DNA from: Planktotalea arctica
GTDB taxonomy: Bacteria > Pseudomonadota > Alphaproteobacteria > Rhodobacterales > Rhodobacteraceae
Direction: 5' to 3'
NCBI RefSeq assembly: GCF_002105285.1
Contig: NZ_MUHR01000018.1
Coordinates: 1-39,984 of the forward strand
Length of the DNA stretch: 39,984 bases
The translations under genes and the position numbers were made by a program. Below, in pieces: positions 18,048 through 27,472 of the stretch (position 1 is its first letter; each line of letters opens with the position of its first letter). The notes beneath the pieces were generated by a model. It worked only from the letters and a program-made list of their open reading frames with translations. It was not told the origin of the DNA and searched no databases.

Positions 18048-18883
18048 GGGGCTTCCAATTCTAGCATAGCGGCCTCGTACTGATCGTCGTTCAGCGGAAG
18101 ATAATGCCACTTCATCTGGTTCTCCATAAAGCTCACACCGGATCCTTTGACCGTGTTCATGATAATGACATGGACGGTATCGCACTCCAGATTGGCCGCC
18201 GTGCGCAGGGCCTCCAGATCATGTCCGTCGATTTCGCTCACATGGGCATTAAACCCCTCGATGCGCGCGGCTAACGGGGCCATGGACGCAACCGATGTCG
18301 TGTCGCCAAACCCTTGCAATTCATTATGATCGACAAAAATTTTCAGATTCTTGAGCTTGTGATGACAGGCGAAGATCAACGCCTCCCAGGTCGAGCCTTC
18401 TTGCCACTCGCCATCAGATGTCACGCAGAAGACCTGATTGCCCGTGCTCTGGAAGCGCGCGCCAAGCGCGATGCCCGCCGCGAGGGATGTTCCGTGACCA
18501 AGACTGCCCGTTGCAAAAGGAATACCGTCAATGCGCCCCGCTGGCGGATGCCCTGCCAGAAGGGTTGCGTCCTGATGAAAGCTTTTCAAGCTCTCCTCGG
18601 TCAGCCTGCCGCAACTCCACAAAGCCACATAAAGCGCTCCGGCGCTGTGCCCTTTGGACAAAATCAGCTCGTCGCCGGGCGTCACGAATTCATTCAGTAA
18701 AACCAGAAGCGCATCCAGAGAGGACAGATTGCCCCCGATGTGACCAACACCAGCCTCGTAGTGCATCTGTAAGAGACGGCGCTTTGCCATCAACTTTGTC
18801 TGCCGTGAAACGGGCAGGGAGACCGGTGAGGATACGGGCATCAATGAGAATTTGTCCAACGTAGTCACGTTCAATATCTCCAC
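18044..18883 (-). CDS. Transketolase, N-terminal (ThDP-binding) subunit
   Basis: The protein has up to 279 residues. The thiamine-diphosphate/metal motif is SDGEWQEG (156-163) with Asn187 closing it, a variant of the usual GDG often seen in transketolases from polysaccharide loci. Other family marks are GVGHIGGNLSS (46-56), LSKGHSAGALY and GSLGHGTSLAAGIALGAR. It partners the C-terminal subunit encoded directly downstream with a 4-base overlap. The longest start is a GTG at 18883; an ATG at 18841 is equally plausible and neither has a strong ribosome binding site. An 87-base gap separates it from the upstream membrane-protein gene, still consistent with one transcript. Enzyme identity is firm; the donor and acceptor sugars are unknown. 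Confidence 0.9.
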   Translation of the reverse strand: MEILNVTTLDKFSLMPVSSPVSLPVSRQTKLMAKRRLLQMHYEAGVGHIGGNLSSLDALLVLLNEFVTPGDELILSKGHSAGALYVALWSCGRLTEESLKSFHQDATLLAGHPPAGRIDGIPFATGSLGHGTSLAAGIALGARFQSTGNQVFCVTSDGEWQEGSTWEALIFACHHKLKNLKIFVDHNELQGFGDTTSVASMAPLAARIEGFNAHVSEIDGHDLEALRTAANLECDTVHVIIMNTVKGSGVSFMENQMKWHYLPLNDDQYEAAMLELEAP

Positions 18884-18970
18884 TCAATTACCGTACTTGA
18901 CCTTTGGGTAATCGGTACAGGATAGTTCCTGCTATCTAAAGAGAAAATGTTATTTATCTAAAGGTATAGA

Positions 18971-20995
18971 TTAAAGCCGAGACACAAACACCGCTCCGCA
19001 ATGGAACATCTGCTCCTCCAAGCTTTGCCGCGACACAAGCCAGTCAACGCCCTGAGAGCGCAGATAGCTCATAAACGCTTGCGAGCCGACCTCCAGACCT
19101 ACTAGATTGTCTAGTGCGCCTTGTGCACCCTCGGGGATGCGATACCCGCCAGAGTCGGTGACATACGCCCGCAAACCCGTCAACCCGGACCAGCGGAACC
19201 CCTTATTATAGTCGGTAGCATGCAAGATATCCGTTCTGGCGCTACGGGCGTTGATGAACTCCACCGCCTCCATCTCGCAGCTTGAAATTCGGGGGTACGG
19301 AGCACTCAGATACGGCGCGGACTGGATGCCTGAGCTCACAGAGGCGGGCCAGTACACAGATAAAACGCCAAGCCCGACAGCCAGCGCTTTGATCACCGGC
19401 GCTCCTGCTGCTGCCATCTTGGGCGTGGGCATCTTAAGAACGGCCTGCGAAATCGCCGCCAGCGAGAAAAGGGAGACAACAAAATAGGCCCAAACAAAAT
19501 GCCTGTGCAAGAACTCTTCTGGAGTACCCATTTTTCTTTGCTCCAGCGCCAGAGTGGATGCCAGAACAAGATAGACTGCGACAACAAGGAAAGGTGCGAA
19601 TTTCACCGCTGAGTGCATGCGCGCTTGCTCAATAAATAGTGACGCCAAAAGAGCGATGCCGAACACCCCGAGCGTAGAGAAGAACAGAAAGACGGCAAAG
19701 GTTGTGTATTGCCGGACATAAGACGCGCTCGCATCCCCCATGAGGGCGGAAAACACGCTCTTCAGCCCTCCCTCGGGCGTGAAGCTAAGAAGAACAGTGC
19801 GATACCACTCCAGCGCCGAGCCATCCAGCGTAAGCGAGGGAAGCAGCGCTGTGCTTTGGGATATTTTAGTGCCCAGAAAGATCGCGAAGATTATACTGAT
19901 CAGTCCGATCAATCGTGTTTTCGCATTGAACGCGCCGTAAAACAGCACAGGAAAGAACACCGCCGTAATCACAAGCGGTACAAAAATTTGAGCTTTGAAC
20001 AACCCTGTCAAAATTACAAACACCAAGCCGGCCCATAAGGGGCCCGCGCGGTTTTCAGCGCAGGCTTTCAATATAAAATACAGCGCAATACAGGCACAGG
20101 CTACCCCGTAAGCCCCTGACGGCGCAATTTGTTGCAGCCAGTTATATCCGAAGAACGGGTTCCTTAATCCATAAAACGAAGGGTCGGGAAACGTCGCCAA
20201 AAAGGTCATGGATATAAAGGCAGGCCAGACGCCGAAAAAATCTCGGATGATGCCGAAGCCCGCCAGATAGACAAAAACCAGCGCGAGCGGCACGTAAATT
20301 GCGCTATAAGAGACAATTGGCAGGCTTTGCGTTGAAGCGCTAAATAGGGCGGCAACCGTGTAGGATCCATAGTGATACAGACCTGGACTTGATCTTACAA
20401 ACTGCACATCGGACAGGGGGAAATCCTTGTCATGTATCGAAAAATTGGAAATCTGGCTCAGGTGGTAAAATACATCCGCCCAGATGGTCAGGGTAATCTC
20501 ACCTGTTGGGCCGTGCGAAAAGGGCATGAACAAGTCCTGACACCAGAACGTTGTGGCCAGGCAGGCAATCAGGATCGCGCACACCTCTGGCACGCTGCAC
20601 TCTGGCATGAATTTGAGCCACATAATTTTCTGGCGTAGATTTTTTTGGCGCAGCTGATACAGCGCGCATATCCCTATGAGAGCGACAAAAACCAGATAAC
20701 TGGACGTCATGCCAAGCGGCGTAAGCGCGCGCAAAATATAAAGTGCGATCCCTGTCAACAGGCCGCCAGACACTAAAACAATCGAAAGTGGTGTTGTGCA
20801 AGGCTCTGATACGAAGCGGGTAAACACCAGCCCTGCCGCAAAAAAACTCAGCACAATTGCAAGCAGGGACACAATGGCGAGCGCAGATATCTGCCCCAGA
20901 GACAGGCGCGCCCAAAGGCTCAGAAACAGAACGATAATCAACAGGCAGGCGGTACCCAGAAGCGCACTGCGATTTATGAACGAAGCCTTCAGCAT
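18971..20995 (-). CDS. Large polytopic membrane protein, possible GT-C-like glycosyltransferase
   Basis: The protein has 674 residues from the ATG at 20995, with about 13-14 hydrophobic segments. A soluble stretch after helix five to six contains DVFYHLSQISNFSIHDKDFPLSD and YHYGSYTVAAL, and there is a soluble C-terminal domain of about 110 residues (from PYLSAPYPRISSCEMEA). I recognise no specific family. The acidic loop residue (ADVFYH) and overall plan resemble GT-C-type enzymes and other large glycan-modifying membrane proteins. It follows the acyltransferase gene by 16 bases. It is the second such protein in the string; the two are not obviously close paralogues by eye. Confidence 0.7.
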   Translation of the reverse strand: MLKASFINRSALLGTACLLIIVLFLSLWARLSLGQISALAIVSLLAIVLSFFAAGLVFTRFVSEPCTTPLSIVLVSGGLLTGIALYILRALTPLGMTSSYLVFVALIGICALYQLRQKNLRQKIMWLKFMPECSVPEVCAILIACLATTFWCQDLFMPFSHGPTGEITLTIWADVFYHLSQISNFSIHDKDFPLSDVQFVRSSPGLYHYGSYTVAALFSASTQSLPIVSYSAIYVPLALVFVYLAGFGIIRDFFGVWPAFISMTFLATFPDPSFYGLRNPFFGYNWLQQIAPSGAYGVACACIALYFILKACAENRAGPLWAGLVFVILTGLFKAQIFVPLVITAVFFPVLFYGAFNAKTRLIGLISIIFAIFLGTKISQSTALLPSLTLDGSALEWYRTVLLSFTPEGGLKSVFSALMGDASASYVRQYTTFAVFLFFSTLGVFGIALLASLFIEQARMHSAVKFAPFLVVAVYLVLASTLALEQRKMGTPEEFLHRHFVWAYFVVSLFSLAAISQAVLKMPTPKMAAAGAPVIKALAVGLGVLSVYWPASVSSGIQSAPYLSAPYPRISSCEMEAVEFINARSARTDILHATDYNKGFRWSGLTGLRAYVTDSGGYRIPEGAQGALDNLVGLEVGSQAFMSYLRSQGVDWLVSRQSLEEQMFHCGAVFVSRL

Positions 20996-21011
20996 ATGCT
21001 CCGCAGACCTT

Positions 21012-22067
21012 TTATTTGGCAAGTGCGGCGATTGGTGCGGCGCGCGGTTTAAAGCGTAGCGCGCGTTTTTCCAAAAGGTGCCATGAGGCGAAGGCAAACA
21101 AGTAAGAAATCAGGATCGTCAGCCCCATATGGGTGTAAATCGACAGATCATGCCCGTAGCCCCACGACAGCAATTGCGCCACGGGAAACCCGTAAAGATA
21201 CACTCCGTAAGAGATATCTCCGAATCGGCCGAACTGGTTGATCCCCGGCGTCGACATATTGCCAAGAGTGATCACCGCATAAGAGGTGATAAAGATCAGC
21301 GCCAATTCGACCGGATAAACGCTATAGGATATGTAATAGCCCACGACCATCAAAGCGATTGCCAGCAGTGCACTTTGAGGAATGTAGGCACGCAGCAAGT
21401 AGAGGCAGCCACCAACCAAAAAATACGGTGATACTTCTACGACAGCAAAAACGCTGGTTCCATAAACAACCTTGCCTGCGAAGATTTGCGAACCAAACCC
21501 AAAGGCAAGTGTGTTGAGCCCAAGAACCACCACTGTAAGAGCGACCCAGAACCTGGCGAACCAGCGCCCTGAGAAAGCCGCCGCCAGAATGCCCGTCAGC
21601 ATCACCAGAATGTACATAAAAACTTCGGCAGGCAGGCTCCAGAGTGAGCCGTTCACTGCATACGGATAGATATTATCCATAAAGACTGCCGGCAGTGAAT
21701 AGGCGATCAGGAAGCGCAGGTTGGAAAAATAGAGCCAGAATTGCAGATGGGTGAAATATTCGTAGAGACCTAAAGTGGTCACAAAGGGCCCCATGACCAC
21801 CGCGCTTAGAACTACAACGCCTGCAAGAGCGGGCAGGATTCGCAGCCCGCGTTTGGCAATAAAGCGCCATACATGCGGATCATGCACCCAGCTCTTTACT
21901 ACCAGATAGCCGCTTAAAACAAAAAAGACTTTGACCGCATAGGTACTCACGCTGACGCGAAAAAAAACTGGAGTGCCGGGCAGCGCCAAGAGCGCGTAGG
22001 CATGGCCTACGATTACCAGTGTCGCCGCCACGAGGCGGATGAAATCATAGTTATTCGAATGTTTCAT
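21012..22067 (-). CDS. Membrane acyltransferase (acyltransferase 3 family, OafA/ExoZ-like)
   Basis: This 351-residue, ten-helix protein has the family's N-terminal DFIRLVAATLVIVGHAYAL (Arg11 and His22 are the conserved residues) and FFVLSGYLVVKSW. These proteins O-acylate (commonly O-acetylate) sugars of exopolysaccharide or O-antigen on the periplasmic side of the inner membrane. It lies 106 bases downstream of the GT2 gene and has a GAGGA-type ribosome binding site about 10 bases before its ATG. It lacks an SGNH C-terminal extension, so it is the short, ExoZ-like form. The family is firm; the acyl group and acceptor are inferred. Confidence 0.92.
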   Translation of the reverse strand: MKHSNNYDFIRLVAATLVIVGHAYALLALPGTPVFFRVSVSTYAVKVFFVLSGYLVVKSWVHDPHVWRFIAKRGLRILPALAGVVVLSAVVMGPFVTTLGLYEYFTHLQFWLYFSNLRFLIAYSLPAVFMDNIYPYAVNGSLWSLPAEVFMYILVMLTGILAAAFSGRWFARFWVALTVVVLGLNTLAFGFGSQIFAGKVVYGTSVFAVVEVSPYFLVGGCLYLLRAYIPQSALLAIALMVVGYYISYSVYPVELALIFITSYAVITLGNMSTPGINQFGRFGDISYGVYLYGFPVAQLLSWGYGHDLSIYTHMGLTILISYLFAFASWHLLEKRALRFKPRAAPIAALAK

Positions 22068-22173
22068 TGCGCGACGGTCCTCGATCTTCGTCTGTATGAC
22101 TTGTCCAACCGCACCCAGGGCACGAAGTCAACTGCGGGGCGCATGATCTATCATGGCATTTGGAGATGCGTTG

Positions 22174-22920
22174 TTAGTGGGCCGCATGCCGCAACGCTGC
22201 AGGAAGCAGGCGCCTCCAGCTGCGCGAGAAATACCGCATCAGCGATGTGAAATGAAAGCGGCGATACCGCCAGCTTTGCCAGCTGGCGCGCTGTGCTTTA
22301 TGAACAACCTGCGCGCCCATGCAGCCGATGATCCCGCGCCCTGCAGCGTGCAGGCGGGCGCAAATATCCACGTCTTCGTAATACAAAAAAAATCTTTCGT
22401 CAAAACCGCCAATTTGCGCGTAATCAAAGGACTTAAAAAGCAAAAACATGCCAGCTATCCAGTCCGGGGCAAAAATATCGCTTTCTCGCGCTTCGGGATA
22501 TGTTCCATCATCGCGGGAAAGCGCCTTGAGCACCAAAGACACTGGACTGGGAAAACGGCGCCAGCTGTCCTCAATTTGCCCTGATGCGTCCAGAACCAAA
22601 GGGGCAGCAAGGGCGGTTTCAGACGCGAGCAGCCCTTGCATCAACACTGGGAATGGATTGTCCAGCAGCTCGATGTCTGGGTTGACCACGCAATAGAGCG
22701 CGCTCTCGCAGCGTGCAAAAGCAGCGTTGTGATTTGCGCCAAAGCCTTTAGGCACCGCGTTGCGTACAAGCACAAGGCGCGGATCCTCAGGAAAATTCAG
22801 CGCTTCGTCGATGTTGAGCGTCACAATAAGGCGCGCCACTTCAGGCAATTCCAGAAGCCGAGCGCTCAAATTGACAACCATCGCGCCATGCCCGTGGCTA
22901 ACAACAGAGATGGTAATCAT
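22174..22920 (-). CDS. GT2 glycosyltransferase, rhamnosyltransferase-like (WbbL type)
   Basis: The 248-residue length matches single-domain GT2 enzymes. It has a short N-terminal beta strand MITISVVSHG, nucleotide-binding GFGANHNAAF (59-68), NPDIELL (80-86) in place of a classic DXD, and GGFDERFFLYYEDVDICARL near 172-190. That pattern is shared with dTDP-rhamnose-dependent WbbL-type enzymes. It is encoded 22 bases after rmlA, so dTDP-L-rhamnose is the likely donor, transferred on the cytoplasmic face to a lipid-linked acceptor. Assignment to GT2 is firm; rhamnose use is inferred from position and similarity. Confidence 0.87.
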   Translation of the reverse strand: MITISVVSHGHGAMVVNLSARLLELPEVARLIVTLNIDEALNFPEDPRLVLVRNAVPKGFGANHNAAFARCESALYCVVNPDIELLDNPFPVLMQGLLASETALAAPLVLDASGQIEDSWRRFPSPVSLVLKALSRDDGTYPEARESDIFAPDWIAGMFLLFKSFDYAQIGGFDERFFLYYEDVDICARLHAAGRGIIGCMGAQVVHKAQRASWQSWRYRRFHFTSLMRYFSRSWRRLLPAALRHAAH

Positions 22921-22942
22921 CCTGCGGCTCCCTGCGGTGCGC

Positions 22943-23815
22943 TCAAGACAGCAAGTTCAGCAAATACTGACCATAACCGTTCTTCTTGAGCGGCATTGCA
23001 AGCGCTTCGAGTTCACTTGCGCTGATCCAACCTTGATCGAATGCGATCTCTTCAAGGCAACCTGTTTGCAAGCCTTGGCGCGATTGCAGCGTGCGCACGA
23101 AATTTCCGGCATCCAGCAATGAGCCATGCGTGCCAGTATCGAGCCAGGCATAACCGCGCCCCATACGGTTCACCTGCAAACTGTCATCGCTTAGATAGCT
23201 TTCCAGAAGTGTGACAATCTCCAACTCGCCGCGCGGTGACGGCGTGACAGCGCGTGCGCGCGCAGGAGCGGTGTTGTCCAGAAAATATAGCCCTGTGACA
23301 GCATAGTTGGACGGGGCAACCTCGGGTTTTTCGACAATCGCGCGCGCGCGACCATCTGCGTCGAAATCCACCACGCCGTAACGTTCGGGGTCCGTGACGT
23401 GATACCCAAAGACAGTGCCGCCAAGCGTGCGCGTATTGGCCTCGTCCAGCAACTCGGGCAGACCGTGGCCAAAAAAGATGTTATCCCCTAGCACCATCGC
23501 AGAGGGGGCACCATCAAGAAAGTCCTCTGCCAAAATATAGGCCTGTGCCAAACCATCGGGGGAGGGCTGCACAACATAGGTGAACGACAACCCCCATTGT
23601 GATCCATCGCCAAGGACGCGTTTAAATTGAGCTTGGTCCTGCGGCGTTGTGATCAGGCAAATCTCGTGAATTCCCGACAGCATTAACACAGAGATCGGGT
23701 AATAGATCATCGGTTTGTCATAGATCGGCATCAGCTGCTTGGATACACCCATGGTGATGGGATAGAGTCGAGTGCCAGAGCCACCTGCGAGAATAATGCC
23801 TTTGCGCTGTGTCAT
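22943..23815 (-). CDS. rmlA: Glucose-1-phosphate thymidylyltransferase RmlA
   Basis: This 290-residue nucleotidyltransferase makes dTDP-glucose from dTTP and glucose-1-phosphate, the first step to dTDP-L-rhamnose. The N-terminal signature [15 protein letters not shown], the [16 protein letters not shown] stretch, LGDNIFFG and WLDTGTH are all standard for RmlA, and the length is normal. One base separates it from the rmlD stop. It is transcribed last of the four rml genes (order C-B-D-A). Transposon disruption of this operon in Phaeobacter inhibens is reported to impair biofilm formation, which is the known role of the plasmid-borne copy in this group. Confidence 0.97.
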   Translation of the reverse strand: MTQRKGIILAGGSGTRLYPITMGVSKQLMPIYDKPMIYYPISVLMLSGIHEICLITTPQDQAQFKRVLGDGSQWGLSFTYVVQPSPDGLAQAYILAEDFLDGAPSAMVLGDNIFFGHGLPELLDEANTRTLGGTVFGYHVTDPERYGVVDFDADGRARAIVEKPEVAPSNYAVTGLYFLDNTAPARARAVTPSPRGELEIVTLLESYLSDDSLQVNRMGRGYAWLDTGTHGSLLDAGNFVRTLQSRQGLQTGCLEEIAFDQGWISASELEALAMPLKKNGYGQYLLNLLS

Positions 23816-23816
23816 C

Positions 23817-24680
23817 TTAAATCGCTTTCAAATCGGTCAGAATATTCGTCAGGCTAGCGCGCCAATCGGGGCGCTGCACACCAAATACATTTGTAATTTT
23901 TCTACAGTCCATCCGCGAATTTCCAGGTCGCAGTGCAGGGGTGGGAAATTCAGAGGATGTAATGTCCACCACGTCACAGCTTATTCCTGCTTGCGCAAAT
24001 ATTTCACGGGCGAATTCTGCCCAGCTGACATCAGGACCACCGGCGAAATGATAAATGCCCGTCTTGCTGATATCAACGGTAAGCTGCGACGCAACCTCCA
24101 TCAAGCACGCGGCAATGTCACGCGCGCAGGTTGGACCGCCGACTTGGTCAGCCACAATATCCAGTGTGTCGTGCTCTGCCCCAAGCCGCAGCATTGTTTT
24201 CACAAAATTTCTGCCATGCGAAGACACTACCCATGAAGTACGCAGGATTGCATAGGGGCCGCCTGCCGCCTGCACGCCTTGCTCGCCCGCCAGTTTCGAT
24301 GCCCCATAAACCCCCAAAGGTCCTGTCGGACCATCCTCTACCCAAGGAGCACTACCAGAGCCGTTAAAGACATAATCGGTTGAGACATGCACGAAAGGCA
24401 AGCCGCGCTTTGCAGCTACTTCGGCCATGGCAGCAGGGGTCTTGCTATTGACCCTAAACGCCATTTCAGTATCTGTTTCTGCTTGATCCACTGCTGTGTA
24501 GGCCGCCACATTGATCACGGCATCAGCCGTTGTTTGAGCGATGATAGCAGCGCAAGCGCTGGGATTGCTCAGGTCTGCTTCAGCGCGCGATAGCGCTGTC
24601 ACACCTTCAAAGCGTCGAATTTCTGTTGCGACTTGGCCTGTCGCGCCGAAGACGAGAATGCTTTTCACGCGCTCTCCCAT
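23817..24680 (-). CDS. rmlD: dTDP-4-dehydrorhamnose reductase RmlD
   Basis: The 287-residue SDR reductase carries out the last step to dTDP-L-rhamnose. It has [10 protein letters not shown] near the N terminus, VSTDYVFNG, and the catalytic YGASK followed by LAGEQ, as expected for RmlD. The ATG at 24680 shares one base with the rmlB stop (TAATG). A GTG at 24668 is an alternative start. Length is typical. It acts in the cytoplasm with the other rml products of the same string. Confidence 0.96.
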   Translation of the reverse strand: MGERVKSILVFGATGQVATEIRRFEGVTALSRAEADLSNPSACAAIIAQTTADAVINVAAYTAVDQAETDTEMAFRVNSKTPAAMAEVAAKRGLPFVHVSTDYVFNGSGSAPWVEDGPTGPLGVYGASKLAGEQGVQAAGGPYAILRTSWVVSSHGRNFVKTMLRLGAEHDTLDIVADQVGGPTCARDIAACLMEVASQLTVDISKTGIYHFAGGPDVSWAEFAREIFAQAGISCDVVDITSSEFPTPALRPGNSRMDCRKITNVFGVQRPDWRASLTNILTDLKAI

Positions 24681-25720
24681 TATCCATTGCCCAAACGCGC
24701 ACCGACGCCGTCGCGGTTTTGCAAGGCACGCCACCAGTCTTCGTTATCCAAATACCATTGAACCGTCTTCTCTAGGCCTTCTTCAACAGTGACAGAGGGA
24801 CGCCAGCCAAGTTCAGTGCGGATGCGGGTCGGATCAATCGCATAGCGCGCATCATGGCCAGGCCGGTCTGTTACATAAGTAATTTGCTCTGCATAAGAAC
24901 CGCTTGCCTTGGGACGTTTTTTGTCCAAGATCGCACAAAGTGTTTTAACCAGTTCCAAATTGGTCCGCTCGTTTTCACCGCCGATATTATAGCTACGCCC
25001 CAGCTTACCTTTGGTTAAAACTGTTAATAGCGCATTTGCATGATCTTCTACATAGAGCCAATCGCGAACATTCGCACCATTGCCATAGATTGGCAGAGGC
25101 TTGCCCGCGAGCGCATTGAGGATCACCACAGGCACCAGCTTTTCAGGGAAATGATATGGGCCGTAGTTATTGGAGCAATTGGTGAGCAGCACAGGCAGCC
25201 CATAAGTTTCTGCCCATGCGCGGACCAAGTGATCACTCGCAGCCTTTGAGGCGGAGTACGGCGAGCGCGGATCGTAGGGCGTGTCCTCGGTGAACATGCC
25301 CGTTGGTCCAAGGGAGCCGTAAACCTCATCAGTTGAAATATGATGAAAGCGGAAGTTCTCGGGTTTGCCTTGACCTGTCCAATAGGTGCGCGCAGCTTCA
25401 AGCAGCGTGTAAGTGCCTGTGATGTTCGTCTCAACAAACGCGCCCGGGCCGTCTATTGAGCGATCCACATGAGACTCCGCCGCGAGGTGCATGATCGCGT
25501 CTGGTTGCGTCTCGATCAAGATACGATCCATAGCAGCGCGGTCGCAAATACTTGCATGATAGAAAACATAATTCTCATTATCCGCAACAGATTTGACATT
25601 GTCGAGGCAGGCCGCATAGGTCAGCGCATCAACGTTCACAATGCTATGCCCTGTCGCAATTGCATGGCGCACAACCGCTGAGCCAATGAAGCCAGCGCCG
25701 CCCGTGACTAGAATTTTCAT
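24680..25720 (-). CDS. rmlB: dTDP-glucose 4,6-dehydratase RmlB
   Basis: This 346-residue extended SDR has TGGAGFIGS at the N terminus, [13 protein letters not shown], the dehydratase-specific STDEVYG, and the catalytic Tyr-Lys in YSASK. It forms dTDP-4-keto-6-deoxyglucose, the intermediate for RmlC; in principle the same intermediate could feed other deoxysugars made by this cluster. Its ATG overlaps the rmlC stop as ATGA, showing tight coupling. Length and motifs are fully standard. Confidence 0.97.
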   Translation of the reverse strand: MKILVTGGAGFIGSAVVRHAIATGHSIVNVDALTYAACLDNVKSVADNENYVFYHASICDRAAMDRILIETQPDAIMHLAAESHVDRSIDGPGAFVETNITGTYTLLEAARTYWTGQGKPENFRFHHISTDEVYGSLGPTGMFTEDTPYDPRSPYSASKAASDHLVRAWAETYGLPVLLTNCSNNYGPYHFPEKLVPVVILNALAGKPLPIYGNGANVRDWLYVEDHANALLTVLTKGKLGRSYNIGGENERTNLELVKTLCAILDKKRPKASGSYAEQITYVTDRPGHDARYAIDPTRIRTELGWRPSVTVEEGLEKTVQWYLDNEDWWRALQNRDGVGARLGNG

Positions 25721-26286
25721 AGCGACGCCTCAAAGGTGAAGGGACTGTCAAAATCTTTCAGTAAAGGCGCAGTGGCGTCCTTGTCTGACAAGATAGCTTG
25801 ATGCCCGCCAAGGTGCCAATTAATGCCAATATCAGGATCATCAAAGCGGACAGCCCCGTCGCATTCAGGCGAATAATAATTGTCGCATTTGTAAACAATT
25901 TCGGTGTCTGGCTCTAGCGTGGCAAACCCGTGCAAGAATCCTTGAGGCACCAACAACTGCTTGCCGTTCTCGAAACTCAACTCAACGCCAGTCCACTGAC
26001 CAAAAGTTGGGGAGCCTTTGCGAATATCAACGGCTACATCAAAAAGAGCGCCGCGCCCGCAGCGCACCAATTTGCTCTGTGCATATGGCGGTGCCTGAAA
26101 ATGCAAGCCGCGTACCGTTCCAACCTGCGAGGACATCGAATGGTTGTCCTGCACAAAATCATAGTGCAGACCGTTCTGAGCAAAGCTCTGGGCCGAATAG
26201 CTTTCACTGAAAAACCCACGTGCATCCCCAAAGCGTTCAGGTGTTAAGATGAGAACACCGGAAAGCGAAGTTTTTTCAATGTACAT
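25717..26286 (-). CDS. rmlC: dTDP-4-dehydrorhamnose 3,5-epimerase RmlC
   Basis: The 189-residue cupin epimerase is the first gene of the minus-strand string. The active-site His lies in [18 protein letters not shown], and [24 protein letters not shown] is typical of RmlC. It converts the RmlB product to dTDP-4-keto-L-rhamnose. The promoter of the rml operon, and perhaps of the whole 14.6-kb string, should lie in the 158 bases upstream. A modest AAGG ribosome binding site sits about 11 bases before the ATG. Confidence 0.97.
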   Translation of the reverse strand: MYIEKTSLSGVLILTPERFGDARGFFSESYSAQSFAQNGLHYDFVQDNHSMSSQVGTVRGLHFQAPPYAQSKLVRCGRGALFDVAVDIRKGSPTFGQWTGVELSFENGKQLLVPQGFLHGFATLEPDTEIVYKCDNYYSPECDGAVRFDDPDIGINWHLGGHQAILSDKDATAPLLKDFDSPFTFEASL

Positions 26287-26444
26287 ATTAGATAACCTTA
26301 AGAGAAATCACTTCTTTGCGGTGTCCTTACCAAACAACATAAAGATGTAAAACACTTGGCTTGGAAGTGTTCTGTTGATCCACAATTCAAAGGGCGCTCA
26401 TAAACTATGAAAGTGTACGGCGCGGCTCGGAACCAGACGCTGCG
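26287..26444. promoter_or_regulatory. Intergenic region before rmlC with a 7-bp inverted repeat
   Basis: This must contain the rml promoter unless transcription reads through from pagL. An inverted repeat AACACTT (26351-26357), 7-base spacer, AAGTGTT (26365-26371) is visible. Read on the minus strand it is followed by TTTTAC, so it could be a weak terminator for pagL or an operator for rmlC. No confident -10/-35 pair was identified. Confidence 0.4.
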
Positions 26445-26969
26445 TCAGTTCAGCGGAACACTGACGCGCAGCTGCAAGGTTTCCATACCTGGGTTGACCG
26501 GCGAAATACCACCATTAGAGCGATGATCGAAGGACAAACCCATGCGTAGCCCGCTCTTCGCTTGATAGCCAATTTCTGCACCGGAGCGGAACTCGAGATC
26601 ATGGCCCAAATCGGGGCCGCTACCCTGTACATAAACGCCGGGCATAAAGTGCAACTGCGCATATCCACCAACGCCAGAAGGGCGCTCCCAAAAGCGTGTA
26701 GTATGAGTCGCGCCAAGCCCTACCCAAACGTCATTGCTGTCCGTAACAGAGAGGCCAACAGCTGGCTGGAACGGCCCAAAAGCTGTACCCATATCGTAGC
26801 GTACATAGGCTTCTTGTCCGATGGACTTTTCTTGAAAAATTACATCACCAAATGAAAGCGATATCGCCTGTTGCGCGGGGCTGCGCGCAAGGCAGCCCAT
26901 CTTGCAATCATTGATCTGCATATCGGTGAGGCCCACTACAAAAAAAAGAACTGCTAGACGCCCATCCAT
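26445..26969 (-). CDS. pagL: Lipid A 3-O-deacylase, PagL family
   Basis: The 174-residue length suits an outer-membrane beta-barrel of the PagL family, which removes the 3-O acyl chain from lipid A. The C-terminal signature FDHRSNGGISPVNPGMETLQL carries the His-x-Ser pair (H149, S151) and a Glu (E163) twelve residues later, the same spacing as the known PagL catalytic residues. Alternating hydrophobic residues in the rest fit beta strands, and it ends SVPLN. The N terminus MDGRLAVLFFVVGL is a short hydrophobic stretch that may be a signal peptide, though the upstream Lys/Arg content is low. An AAGGGA ribosome binding site precedes the ATG by 9 bases. Its location links lipid A remodelling to the polysaccharide genes. 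Confidence 0.85.
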   Translation of the reverse strand: MDGRLAVLFFVVGLTDMQINDCKMGCLARSPAQQAISLSFGDVIFQEKSIGQEAYVRYDMGTAFGPFQPAVGLSVTDSNDVWVGLGATHTTRFWERPSGVGGYAQLHFMPGVYVQGSGPDLGHDLEFRSGAEIGYQAKSGLRMGLSFDHRSNGGISPVNPGMETLQLRVSVPLN

Positions 26970-27472
26970 AATAAATTCCCTTGAAACAAGTACGTTATAA
27001 GCAAATAGGACAAGCCTTTCAGCACATTACCACAAAACACCCAAAGCGAGAGCTTTTGACACAGCCGAAAGAGGCGAACAAAGATCCCTTATCTCTCGCG
27101 AACTTCATACATTTTAAAAGTCGATGCAAACATAAGAGTGGCTTGAGCGCAAATATTAACTTGGTTCTATCTAGGGCTCAACTGCGCTGCTACGCCAAAA
27201 CGCACTAGAACCTGCGCCGCCAGCCTTCGTTATTTAGATAAAGCCGCATATAATTCCAACCTACACCTAGTGATCAGCCCATGTTCAACAATTCCTCTCA
27301 CTTAAAACCCACTCATCCTTGCAAATCTTCCCATTCGTCGCGCGCAAAAGATAAATCCGAGACACGCACCATATCTTGTATACTTTTCCTCACTCCACAG
27401 GCTGCCCGTTGACCCCTCCGTCCTTTTTGCCCCATACAAATCCCAAACGCGAAAGCAGTAAGAGGATACCCC
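26970..27472. other. 503-base divergent intergenic region between pagL and ugd
   Basis: No supported gene. A 75-codon plus-strand frame (26981-27208) has no family features and an implausible composition. The region should hold the divergent promoters of pagL and ugd. A TTGACA hexamer occurs near 27054 without a good -10 at standard spacing. I see no long inverted repeats here and no copy of the TGTTTC palindrome. Confidence 0.5.

Noticed and set aside
26981-27208. 75-codon open frame in the pagL-ugd gap
   Set aside because: No recognisable domain, no good ribosome binding site, and a composition unlike the real genes around it; the gap is better read as a divergent promoter region.
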